DNA of 64,000 bases from Luxibacter massiliensis. GTDB taxonomy: Bacteria; Bacillota; Clostridia; Lachnospirales; Lachnospiraceae. The stretch covers positions 2,542,001 through 2,606,000 of the forward strand of contig NZ_UWOE01000001.1 in assembly GCF_900604355.1 (NCBI RefSeq), in the 5' to 3' direction. The notes beneath the pieces are model-generated. The model saw only the letters and a program-made list of their open reading frames with translations, was not told the origin of the DNA and searched no databases. The translations under genes and the position numbers were made by a program. Below, piece by piece: positions 37,063 through 44,828 of the stretch (positions are counted from its first letter, which is position 1; each line of letters begins with the position of its first letter).

Positions 37063-38301
37063 ATGAGAGCTTATGAAAGATTATTAAAGTATGTTGTTGT
37101 CCGCACACCCAGCGACGAAAACAGCCAGAGTGTACCATCCTCCCAATGCCAGTTTGAATTGGCACATTTGCTTGTACAGGAGCTAAAAGATCTGGGGGTA
37201 TCCGATGCAGCAGTAGACGGGCAGTGTTATGTCTATGCCCATATCCCAGCGACCCCAGGTTATGAAGATAAAACTAAACTTGGCTTTATCGCCCACATGG
37301 ATACCGTATCTGATTTCTGCGGCTGCGACATAAAACCTATTGTCACTAAAAATTACGATGGGAAGGATTTTGCCCTCGGCACAAGCGGACGTACAATCAC
37401 CACATCCGCTTTCCCACATCTGCCCAGCCTGAAAGGCCGCACATTGATCACCAGTGACGGGACAACCATACTGGGGGCAGACGATAAGGCTGGGATTGCA
37501 GAGATCCTGACTATGGTCGAATATCTGGATAAAGAAAACATTCCCCATGGCCCGCTATCCATTGCTTTTACTCCTGATGAAGAGATTGGCGCCGGGGCGG
37601 CACATTTTGATGTGGAAAGATTTGGAGCAGACTATGCCTATACTCTGGACGGCGATACAGAAGGAGAAATACAATACGAAAATTTTAACGCCTGCAAGGC
37701 TGTCTTTGAAATTGAAGGGGTAAGCGTGCACCCTGGCTCCAGTAAAAATACCATGGTAAACGCCAGCCTCGTGGCCATGGAAATCAATTCTATGCTGCCC
37801 TCTGGCGATACACCCAGGAATACCGAAGATTATGAAGGTTTTTACCATCTTGTAAATATGAATGGGGATGTAGGACATGCAGAGCTCAACTATATTATCC
37901 GGGATCACGATGCCGCTGCATTTGAAGTCCGTCAGCAGACTCTAAGCCATATCGAAAAACTTCTGAACGAGAAATGGGGCCCGGGAACTGTCCGTCTTAC
38001 TATCACACAACAATACCGCAATATGGCTGAAATTATAAAAGACTGCCAGCATCTTATTAAAAACGCTGAAAAAGCCTGCAGAAAAGCGGGCATCGCCCCC
38101 TTAATCCTCCCTATACGCGGAGGTACAGATGGGGCACAATTAAGTTTCAAAGGACTTCCCTGCCCGAATCTGGGCACAGGCGGCCACGGATACCACGGCC
38201 CATATGAGCATATAACAGCGGAAGGAATGGACTTGGCCGTAAAAATTATACTGGAACTCATTAAAATTTATTCAGGCCCAAAGACCCCGATGCAAGCATA
38301 A
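37063..38301 (+). CDS. pepT: Peptidase T (tripeptide aminopeptidase)
   Basis: PepT removes the N-terminal residue from tripeptides in the cytoplasm. The 412-residue M20B enzyme shows the metal ligands in AHMDTV, GADDKAG and the catalytic pair TPDEEIG, plus RGGTDGAQLS and the final GTGGHGYHGPYEH. It stands alone on the plus strand with AAGGAG before the ATG and a terminator after it. Confidence 0.96.
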   Translation: MRAYERLLKYVVVRTPSDENSQSVPSSQCQFELAHLLVQELKDLGVSDAAVDGQCYVYAHIPATPGYEDKTKLGFIAHMDTVSDFCGCDIKPIVTKNYDGKDFALGTSGRTITTSAFPHLPSLKGRTLITSDGTTILGADDKAGIAEILTMVEYLDKENIPHGPLSIAFTPDEEIGAGAAHFDVERFGADYAYTLDGDTEGEIQYENFNACKAVFEIEGVSVHPGSSKNTMVNASLVAMEINSMLPSGDTPRNTEDYEGFYHLVNMNGDVGHAELNYIIRDHDAAAFEVRQQTLSHIEKLLNEKWGPGTVRLTITQQYRNMAEIIKDCQHLIKNAEKACRKAGIAPLILPIRGGTDGAQLSFKGLPCPNLGTGGHGYHGPYEHITAEGMDLAVKIILELIKIYSGPKTPMQA

Positions 38302-38417
38302 GGGATGTCAAACTAGCAGCGATGCAAGCACCGGGATATTAGGCCCTCGCCGCAGTCACCCAATAGACATGTTTACATGTCCGCTTGGCTGGCTGCTCTC
38401 AGAAATAAAATCAAATT

Positions 38418-38474
38418 TAAAACTGCCGCAAAATGCAGAGTTTAACGAAACACGCATTTCGCGGCAGTTTTTTG
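38418..38474. terminator. Bidirectional terminator between pepT and dacF-like gene
   Basis: AAAACTGCCGC and GCGGCAGTTTTTT form the outer stem, with an inner pair AAATGC/GCATTT. The plus strand ends in six T; the minus strand runs into TTTTAAATTT. It serves the convergent pepT and dacF-like genes. Confidence 0.88.
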
Positions 38475-38541
38475 TATCCCACAAGCCAATGGCCAGCCAG
38501 AATATTACAGGCTGTTTATACAATATACTCCTGCTATGAGA

Positions 38542-39888
38542 TTATTGAAAATGTTTTTGGCCCCGCCCGGGCGATCGCTCCTGGTGTTTTCTTCTCCTCC
38601 TCTTTCTCTGCTGCTTTTTGTAGTATACATATCCTATTCTTACTGCTACGGCAAGCACTGCTGCTATAAAAATACCTGCAGTTATTTTCAGGATTGTCCC
38701 TGCAATCCTGCCTCCCGGAATGGCTGTCCCAGCTGCCTGATACGGCACAGAGGGCGCCTCATATCCCGGAAGATACTCCCTTTCAAGATCCACACAAACC
38801 TTCCCATCTTTTAAGTTAAAAGGTATCTTTTTCACCTTTTTAGGTACACAGTCCCAAAAATCCGTTTCTGTGACAATTTCCTTTCCCCCAATTGTATGCT
38901 TTCCTTCTTCTAGCACTAACCGATATTCGTATTTTTCAAAGGCCTGCTCCATAATGGCATTGCCCACAAGGTGGCGGATCTCCTCTCCCGTCTGGTCCTC
39001 CCAATAAGATACCCCCATAACTACCTCTATAAGCCGGGTATCTCCTCTCTGTGCAGTGGATGAATAATTAAAACCCGCGGTATCGCTGGATCCTGTTTTT
39101 AAGCCGTCTGTACCTTTCAGCCCATATTTGGCGCCCTCCAAAGAGATCTGATAGGAATCAAACTTCTCCTCATAAGGGGTACCCTCTTTCACAACAATTT
39201 TGGGATATTTGGTGTGGTTCAGAATATCCGGATAAGTTTTCACAAAATAACTGCAAAGCAGCGCATAATCTTCCGGTGATGTTACATTATCACTGTTAAT
39301 AGGTATTTGGGCGGGTTGGTAAGGCTGAAGAAGATCATTCCTAACCCCCACACAATTATAGTATTTTGTCTGTGACATTCCCAGAGATTTAGCTTTTTGA
39401 TTCATCAGGCCTACAAATTTGTCAGGATCCGGTTCTATTAAATCTGCCAGCATATAGGTAGCTGCAGCCGAAGACGGTACAATAATTAAATCAATTAATT
39501 CTGAGACCGTATAAGACGTACCTAAAGTCATCTTATTATTACTTAGAGCATATCTGCCTGCAATGTCTACATATTTTGCCGTCACCTCTACCTGCGTATC
39601 TAAAGCAAACTTCCCTTCTGCCATTGCATCATAAGCTACCAGAACCGTCATAAGCTTAGTCATGCTGGCAGGAGGCCAGGCTTTCTGCGCTGCCTCCTGC
39701 CATAGAATCTGCCCTGTATGGAATTCTGTTATAATAGATCCTGCAGGCTGATACCGCTCCTCCAGCTGATACCCCCTGTCCCGCGCCACGTCCAGGGCCC
39801 GCTGTGCATGGACCCCTTGTACTGGAAACATTCCCAGAACTACTGCCAGAAAGACAGAACTAACCTTGACTTTTCCCGACCATCTCAT
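38542..39888 (-). CDS. D-alanyl-D-alanine carboxypeptidase-like protein (DacF/PBP5 family), altered SxN motif
   Basis: The 448-residue protein has a signal peptide (to about residue 28), a serine peptidase domain with the SxxK motif in PPASMTKLM near residue 74 and KTG in DGLKTGSSD near 262, and a C-terminal membrane anchor followed by a very basic tail. Family members trim the terminal D-Ala of peptidoglycan stems. The third motif, normally SxN, reads SSA (in VPSSAAATYM near residue 137), so the Asn that helps catalysis is Ala. It may be slow, altered or a binder only. A promoter lies at 39931-39959. Confidence 0.9.
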   Translation of the reverse strand: MRWSGKVKVSSVFLAVVLGMFPVQGVHAQRALDVARDRGYQLEERYQPAGSIITEFHTGQILWQEAAQKAWPPASMTKLMTVLVAYDAMAEGKFALDTQVEVTAKYVDIAGRYALSNNKMTLGTSYTVSELIDLIIVPSSAAATYMLADLIEPDPDKFVGLMNQKAKSLGMSQTKYYNCVGVRNDLLQPYQPAQIPINSDNVTSPEDYALLCSYFVKTYPDILNHTKYPKIVVKEGTPYEEKFDSYQISLEGAKYGLKGTDGLKTGSSDTAGFNYSSTAQRGDTRLIEVVMGVSYWEDQTGEEIRHLVGNAIMEQAFEKYEYRLVLEEGKHTIGGKEIVTETDFWDCVPKKVKKIPFNLKDGKVCVDLEREYLPGYEAPSVPYQAAGTAIPGGRIAGTILKITAGIFIAAVLAVAVRIGYVYYKKQQRKRRRRKHQERSPGRGQKHFQ

Positions 39889-39930
39889 AACACCATATAT
39901 TCCTTTCAGATTTCCCTATAATCTGACAAT

Positions 39931-39959
39931 AATATACCATAGAATATATTTTTAGACAA
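39931..39959 (-). promoter_or_regulatory. Candidate promoter of the dacF-like gene
   Basis: Minus strand: -35 TTGTCT (39954-39959), 17-bp spacer, -10 TATATT (39931-39936), about 40 bases before the start codon, overlapping no coding sequence. Confidence 0.5.
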
Positions 39960-39965
39960 GCTGTC

Positions 39966-40820
39966 CTATTCTTCTTTGAATCCTTCCCCAACCACCTCAT
40001 TGGATTCCATTATCACCGTGAATGCAAGGGGATCTATCTCCTTCACAAGTTTTCGTATCGTATACATCTGTTTATTATTGCAGGCACACATAACCACCTC
40101 TTTTTCAATGCCTGAATAGCTTCCCTGGCCTTTCAGCAAAGTAGAGCCTCTGCCTGAATATTGATCGATTTTTTCTGCTACTTCCTTTCCTTTTTCTGTG
40201 ACAATCAATGTCATCTTGCCTGCATCAATACCATACATAATCTTATCAATCACAACAGTCAGCAAATAGGTAATGATGAATCCATAAATAGTGGCGTCCA
40301 CATCCCCAAACATGACGCCGCCTATAGTAACTATAATCGCATCTGTTATAAAGACAATTTTCCCAAGGCTCAGATGGGGGTTTTTCACTTTAATGGCCAC
40401 GGTAATAAAATCCATCCCCCCGGTCGAGGAATTATTCATAAAGATCAAGGCATATCCAAGTCCTGAGAAAATCCCCGTACATATAGCCGCCAGCATCCTG
40501 TCGCCTGTATATACAGGAAACAGCGGGACTACATAGTCTATAATCAGGGAGGTAATAATCACAGTACGCACAGATCTGATAAAAAATTCTTTCCCCAGTG
40601 TTTTATAGCAGCCGATGGCAATGGGTACATTTAGAATCATCGTCACCCATCCAATAGGCAGTTGGAACAAATGATAAAAAATTAAGGCTATACCTGAGAT
40701 TCCTGCCAAAGGAAACTCAGCATTCACTGCGAAATTATAAATCCCCGCCCCAATCAGCAGTCCTCCAAGAATGTCTATCATAATGTCATATGCCAGTTTT
40801 TTCAGATTAATTGTTTTCAT
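39966..40820 (-). CDS. YitT family membrane protein (DUF161/DUF2179)
   Basis: The 284-residue protein has five or six membrane segments in its first 190 residues, with the family pattern NSSTGGMDFITVAI, and a C-terminal soluble DUF2179 domain (about 200-280, MTLIVTEKG to EVVGEG). The family is widespread in Firmicutes; its transport or sensing role is not established. It appears monocistronic. Confidence 0.92.
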   Translation of the reverse strand: MKTINLKKLAYDIMIDILGGLLIGAGIYNFAVNAEFPLAGISGIALIFYHLFQLPIGWVTMILNVPIAIGCYKTLGKEFFIRSVRTVIITSLIIDYVVPLFPVYTGDRMLAAICTGIFSGLGYALIFMNNSSTGGMDFITVAIKVKNPHLSLGKIVFITDAIIVTIGGVMFGDVDATIYGFIITYLLTVVIDKIMYGIDAGKMTLIVTEKGKEVAEKIDQYSGRGSTLLKGQGSYSGIEKEVVMCACNNKQMYTIRKLVKEIDPLAFTVIMESNEVVGEGFKEE

Positions 40821-40860
40821 TCTTTATCTCCTCTCTCTAATATTTTCCCAATTAAACATA

Positions 40861-40912
40861 AAAAGAACACCTACAAATTATAAAATATAATTCGCATGTG
40901 CTCTTCTTTAAT
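40861..40912 (-). terminator. Weak terminator after the hemerythrin gene
   Basis: On the minus strand AAGAGCAC and GTGTTCTT pair with one G-U around a long AT-rich loop, then TTT follows. The long loop makes this a low-confidence call. Confidence 0.35.
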
Positions 40913-41015
40913 CAGTGTATTCCATTTCTTTACTTTTGTCAACACCCGGACAATATATTTCTACTGGGCAAAAATATCGGCATTACTGCCGCCGTCCATA
41001 GCAGGCTGGCCGTGC

Positions 41016-41438
41016 CTACAGGCGTTCACTGCTGTCATTCATAAATTTATATTCTGCAACAGAACGGTCAAAGCCTTTGATATGCCTATAAAGCCATTCA
41101 ATCACATTCTTATTCACCTGCTCAACAAAAGCGTCTGAAGGCCCTTCCTCTTCCTCCAGCATCTCATATAATTCATTGACTACATTTCTCAAATGCTCAT
41201 GTTCAGCCTTATGCTCCTTGATGCCAGGGTACTGGATTTCTGCCTGCAGGCCTTCCTCCGCCTTAAAATGGAAATCTGTATAGTCCGCAAGATAATCCAG
41301 CGTCTTTACCGCAACCAGCTTGTCCTTATTAGTCTCACAGCTGTCAAGAAGTTTATTAATCTTGTCAATAAGCTCTTTATGCTGGGTATCGATCATCTCA
41401 TTCCCTGTTACAAGGCTCTCGTCAAATTCTGCTCTCAT
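41016..41438 (-). CDS. Bacteriohemerythrin
   Basis: This 140-residue four-helix protein carries a di-iron oxygen-binding site. All ligands are present: H in DTQHKEL, HxxxE in HFKAE, HxxxH in HKAEH and HxxxxD in HIKGFD. In strict anaerobes it may scavenge or sense oxygen or hold iron; this is family knowledge, not shown here. It follows nudC by 11 bases, so the two are likely one transcript. Confidence 0.94.
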   Translation of the reverse strand: MRAEFDESLVTGNEMIDTQHKELIDKINKLLDSCETNKDKLVAVKTLDYLADYTDFHFKAEEGLQAEIQYPGIKEHKAEHEHLRNVVNELYEMLEEEEGPSDAFVEQVNKNVIEWLYRHIKGFDRSVAEYKFMNDSSERL

Positions 41439-41449
41439 GTTTTTACCTC

Positions 41450-42286
41450 CTAAATTTCACCATTTTTAAATTTGATAATCATTTCATTTGTCAGGCTGTC
41501 ACTTGCCGGCTCTACAGGAATATCTTCCCTGTCAAACCATTCTGCCAGCGCCAGCTCATCCTCATCCAGTGTAATTTTATCTCCGCCGTCTAAGTCACAA
41601 TAGAAACCCATAAGCACTGTATCGCTGAACGACCACGGCTGGCTCTTGTAATAACGGACATTCTTCACCTTCAGGCCAACCTCTTCCATGACTTCCCTCT
41701 TCACGGTTTCTTCCACAGTCTCCCCAACTTCCACAAAGCCTGCAAGAAGGGCATATTTTTTATAAACTCTTCCTGCATATTTTGACATCAGAATACGGTT
41801 GCCGTCCAAAACCCCGATAATTACGGCTGGACAGATCTTGGGGTATTCCATATTACGGCACTTTTCGCAGAACAGCATCCTCTCCTTCGTGTCCGGCTTC
41901 ATCACAGAACCACACCTGCCACAGTACCGGCGGTTTTTATACCAATTATACAGCTGGTATCCTGTGATGCCAGCAAAGGCCCGGTATTGAGGTTTGGCTG
42001 TCCGGAAGATCTCTATATTCTCCAGTGAAAATAAGGATATAGGTTCTCTGTTTATATCTTTCACAAGATAGTATCTTTCTCCATCTATGGAAAACAGATA
42101 TGTATAATGATCGTAAATATCCTCATTCAGATGCTCCAGGTCCTTAAATACAGGAAACTCTATTCCCTGCCGTGTCTTTTTCACAAGTGCTGTATGATTT
42201 TCATAATACAGCGCAATACTTGTCCGATCGGGCGGCACTGGATTATATTCATTTCTGTACACATGGGGTGCAATATCCTGAATCAT
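41450..42286 (-). CDS. nudC: NAD+ diphosphatase (NudC family Nudix hydrolase)
   Basis: NudC cleaves NAD(H) and can remove NAD caps from RNA. The 278-residue protein has a zinc ribbon (CGRCGSVMKP and CEKC), a Nudix box in GFVEVGETVEETVKREVMEE and the NADH-specific SQPW motif after it (YYKSQPWSFSD). The zinc ribbon, Nudix box and SQPW together make the family assignment firm. It is co-oriented with the hemerythrin gene just downstream. Confidence 0.94.
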   Translation of the reverse strand: MIQDIAPHVYRNEYNPVPPDRTSIALYYENHTALVKKTRQGIEFPVFKDLEHLNEDIYDHYTYLFSIDGERYYLVKDINREPISLFSLENIEIFRTAKPQYRAFAGITGYQLYNWYKNRRYCGRCGSVMKPDTKERMLFCEKCRNMEYPKICPAVIIGVLDGNRILMSKYAGRVYKKYALLAGFVEVGETVEETVKREVMEEVGLKVKNVRYYKSQPWSFSDTVLMGFYCDLDGGDKITLDEDELALAEWFDREDIPVEPASDSLTNEMIIKFKNGEI

Positions 42287-42389
42287 TTGTCCTCCCTAGC
42301 CTTTTAAAATTTCCGTACTTATCATACCACATTTTCTTCCCAACTGAAATATAAAAATACAATAATTCCCCACTTCCGCCAGCCTCCTA

Positions 42390-42418
42390 TTGACTTCCCC
42401 CATAAACTGAGGAATAAT
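42390..42418 (+). promoter_or_regulatory. Promoter of the D-2-hydroxyacid dehydrogenase gene
   Basis: Plus strand: -35 TTGACT (42390-42395), 17-bp spacer, -10 AATAAT (42413-42418), about 45 bases before the ATG at 42464, which has AAGGAGG upstream. Confidence 0.6.
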
Positions 42419-42463
42419 AAAACCATAACCAGCCTGAAACCTGGAAACGGAAAGGAGGATGCT

Positions 42464-43402
42464 ATGAAAATTGTATTTTTGGATGCTAAAACTATAGGGG
42501 AGGATCTTGACTTATCCCCCTTCGACAAACTGGGGGAAGTAATTAAATACCCCTTTTCCTCTGCCAAGGATGTGCCCGAACGGGTGCGGGATGCTGATGT
42601 GGTCATCCTGAACAAGGTTCAGATAAATGAACAGACTATCCATACTGCCGGCCAATTAAAACTTGTCTGTGTCACCGCCACCGGGACTAACAATTTAGAC
42701 AAAAAATACTTAGAGGAAAGGGGCATCGCCTGGAGGAATGTTGCCGGTTATTCTACACAATCTGTGGCCCAGCATACCTTCGCCATGCTTTTTTATCTTT
42801 TGGAAAAACTCCCTTACTATGATCAGTATGTTAAAAGCAGGCGCTATGTAAACGACACCTTTTTCACACATTTTGAACAGGTATTCCACCAGCTTAACTC
42901 CATGACCTGGGGGATTATTGGCCTGGGCAGCATTGGCCGCAGGGTGGCTGATATTGCCAGGATGTTTGGTGCGCGGGTCATCTATTGTTCTCCCTCAGGC
43001 GCCCCTCCTCAGCCAGGCTATGACCAGGTCAGTTTTCATGATCTGCTGGCCAGCTCAGACATAATCTCCGTCCACGCACCGCTCAATAAATTTACTGAAA
43101 ACCTTCTGGATGAGCAGGCTTTCCGGCAAATGCGGCCACACACAATCTTTCTGAATCTGGGCCGGGGACAGATTGTTGCAGAGGATGCACTTGCAGCCGC
43201 ACTTAAGCATCACTGGATCGCGGCTGCAGGCCTGGACGTGCTTGCCGTGGAACCAATGTCAGAGGACTCGCCGCTGCTTGATCTCATAGATAACCCCAAC
43301 CTTTTCATCACCCCACATATTGGCTGGGCCAGTATAGAAGCCAGAACTCAGCTTATATCTATTATTGCAGGACAAATCAGCGACTTTTTCTCCCAGATTT
43401 AA
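42464..43402 (+). CDS. D-2-hydroxyacid dehydrogenase (glycerate/hydroxypyruvate reductase-like)
   Basis: The 312-residue NAD-dependent dehydrogenase has the Rossmann motif GIIGLGSIGRRVADIARMFG and the catalytic Arg-Glu-His set: NLGRGQIV, DVLAVEP and TPHIGWAS. The substrate is uncertain; hydroxypyruvate or a branched 2-oxoacid would fit. Its last 26 bases overlap the end of the convergent LspA-like gene. Confidence 0.92.
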   Translation: MKIVFLDAKTIGEDLDLSPFDKLGEVIKYPFSSAKDVPERVRDADVVILNKVQINEQTIHTAGQLKLVCVTATGTNNLDKKYLEERGIAWRNVAGYSTQSVAQHTFAMLFYLLEKLPYYDQYVKSRRYVNDTFFTHFEQVFHQLNSMTWGIIGLGSIGRRVADIARMFGARVIYCSPSGAPPQPGYDQVSFHDLLASSDIISVHAPLNKFTENLLDEQAFRQMRPHTIFLNLGRGQIVAEDALAAALKHHWIAAAGLDVLAVEPMSEDSPLLDLIDNPNLFITPHIGWASIEARTQLISIIAGQISDFFSQI

Positions 43403-43856
43403 AGATAGAGGAAAGCATCATAAGTATGCTTCCTGCCACAATGAAAAAATCACCGAAATTATACGTAATTCGCGTGATTTTTTCCCATTTAGTCTTAAAC
43501 CCTACATAATCGATTACATATCCTCTCACCCATCTGTCAAATGTATTGCTCCAGGCCCCTGCAGTCATCAGGGACAAGCCTGCCTTTTTAAGCCGCATCC
43601 CTCTTCTCATCAAGGTAAACAACTGATAAATAGTAATGACCATCGTCACAAGGGCAGACAGAAGCCTGACAGTCTCAGGACGCCCTTCCAGCAGATTCAG
43701 AGTCATCCCTTTGTTATATACTTTGCGGATCATGGCCCGGCCGCCGAGTATCCTTCGCTCTTCCCCCTCTTCTATTGCCCCTTCTATCAGCGATTTAATC
43801 ACAATATCAAGCAGGGTGAGACAAAGTGTCAGGCTCATTAAAATCAGTATTGCCAT
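43377..43856 (-). CDS. lspA: Signal peptidase II-like membrane protein (diverged LspA)
   Basis: The 159-residue protein has four membrane segments and the LspA layout: VYNKGMTLNLLEG in place of NxGxAF, GAWSNTFDRWVRGYVIDYV with one catalytic Asp, and YNFGDFFIVAG with the second. Both Asp of the aspartyl peptidase are kept, so it could cleave lipoprotein signal peptides, but the NxGxAF and GxxxN surroundings differ from typical LspA. It may be a second copy with a special substrate. It lies 10 bases after the zinc-ribbon repeat protein gene. Confidence 0.8.
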   Translation of the reverse strand: MAILILMSLTLCLTLLDIVIKSLIEGAIEEGEERRILGGRAMIRKVYNKGMTLNLLEGRPETVRLLSALVTMVITIYQLFTLMRRGMRLKKAGLSLMTAGAWSNTFDRWVRGYVIDYVGFKTKWEKITRITYNFGDFFIVAGSILMMLSSIFKSGRKSR

Positions 43857-43866
43857 AATAGTCCCC

Positions 43867-44700
43867 CTACTCCTGCGTAAACCCTTTCATTTTCTCTTCC
43901 AGTTTTTCTGCTTTTTCTTTTACTGTCTCTGCCGCGTCAGCTGCCTTTTCTTTCATAGATTCCGCCAGGTCTGCCGTCTTTTCTTTCATAGTGTCTGCTG
44001 TTTCTGCTGCTTTCTCCTTTACCGTATCTGCTGCTCCCGAAACCCTGTCTCTCATCATATCTGCTGTCTCTGCTGCTTTATCCCTCACAGTATCCGCTGC
44101 ACTGGCAGTTTTATCCCACATTCTGTCAGCTGCTTCTTCTGTCTTATCTATTACCCTGCTGGCAGCCTCCTCAGTCCTATCCTTCATTTTACCTGCTGCT
44201 TCCTGTGCCTTCTCAGCCACATCCCCAGCTTTCTCCTTTACCGTGTCAGCCACTGCCTCGGCTGTTTCCCTGACATGTCCCTCCATATCTTCCGCCATTT
44301 TCCTAGCCTCCTTTGAAAAGCTCCCGTCACCCTGGCCCTCAGTTACCTTTGTGCCGCAGTATGGACAGTAAACCATATCCTTTGCAACGGACTGCCCGCA
44401 ATCTTTACATCTTGTATTTCCCTTAATCTCCGCTGCCTCCTTTTCATACTCAAGAATAGTCTCTTTCCTGTCTTTCACAGCCTGGCAATAGCTTTCTGCC
44501 TCTTCGCCCACATCTCCGCCGTCTTTGTAGTACCGATAAACAATCCTGCCCAAATCCATGTAATCCCTTTCATTTCCTCTCTCAAGACTTCTGATTTGGT
44601 TCCTGATCCTCTGTACTTCAACGGCCTCACTTGCCCTATTTGTTACTGTCTCGGCAGTCTCTCCGATTTTTCTGCCTAAGTCCTCAAAAAATGTTTTCAT
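43867..44700 (-). CDS. Zinc-ribbon protein with 11-residue amphipathic repeats (LEA/apolipoprotein-like)
   Basis: The 277-residue protein has an N-terminal coiled region (FFEDLGRKIGETAETVTNRA), a C-x2-C...C-x2-C zinc ribbon (CKDCGQ and CPYCGT) near residues 100-120, and a C-terminal half of about 150 residues built from 11-residue units such as AADTVKEKAAE and TADTMKEKTAD. Such repeats form long amphipathic helices as in LEA group 3 and apolipoproteins, which coat membranes or protect proteins under stress. The function here is unknown. The ATG at 44700 has GGGAGA upstream. No signal peptide is seen. Confidence 0.8.
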   Translation of the reverse strand: MKTFFEDLGRKIGETAETVTNRASEAVEVQRIRNQIRSLERGNERDYMDLGRIVYRYYKDGGDVGEEAESYCQAVKDRKETILEYEKEAAEIKGNTRCKDCGQSVAKDMVYCPYCGTKVTEGQGDGSFSKEARKMAEDMEGHVRETAEAVADTVKEKAGDVAEKAQEAAGKMKDRTEEAASRVIDKTEEAADRMWDKTASAADTVRDKAAETADMMRDRVSGAADTVKEKAAETADTMKEKTADLAESMKEKAADAAETVKEKAEKLEEKMKGFTQE

Positions 44701-44828
44701 GCCTGTGTCTCCCTTCACATTTTATATCTATTATACCCCATTAACTGCCAACTTCAACCGCTTTCCTTTTTATTTAAGATATATTATAAATCTTTCATTG
44801 GATTCATATACTGATTATAAAAAATAAA

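Noticed and set aside
37183..37908. Long minus-strand frames within pepT
   Set aside because: They are antisense shadows of a well-supported gene with all peptidase T motifs.
38290..38330. GATGCAAGCA repeated at the end of and just after pepT
   Set aside because: Only ten bases long and seen twice; too short to claim a duplication.
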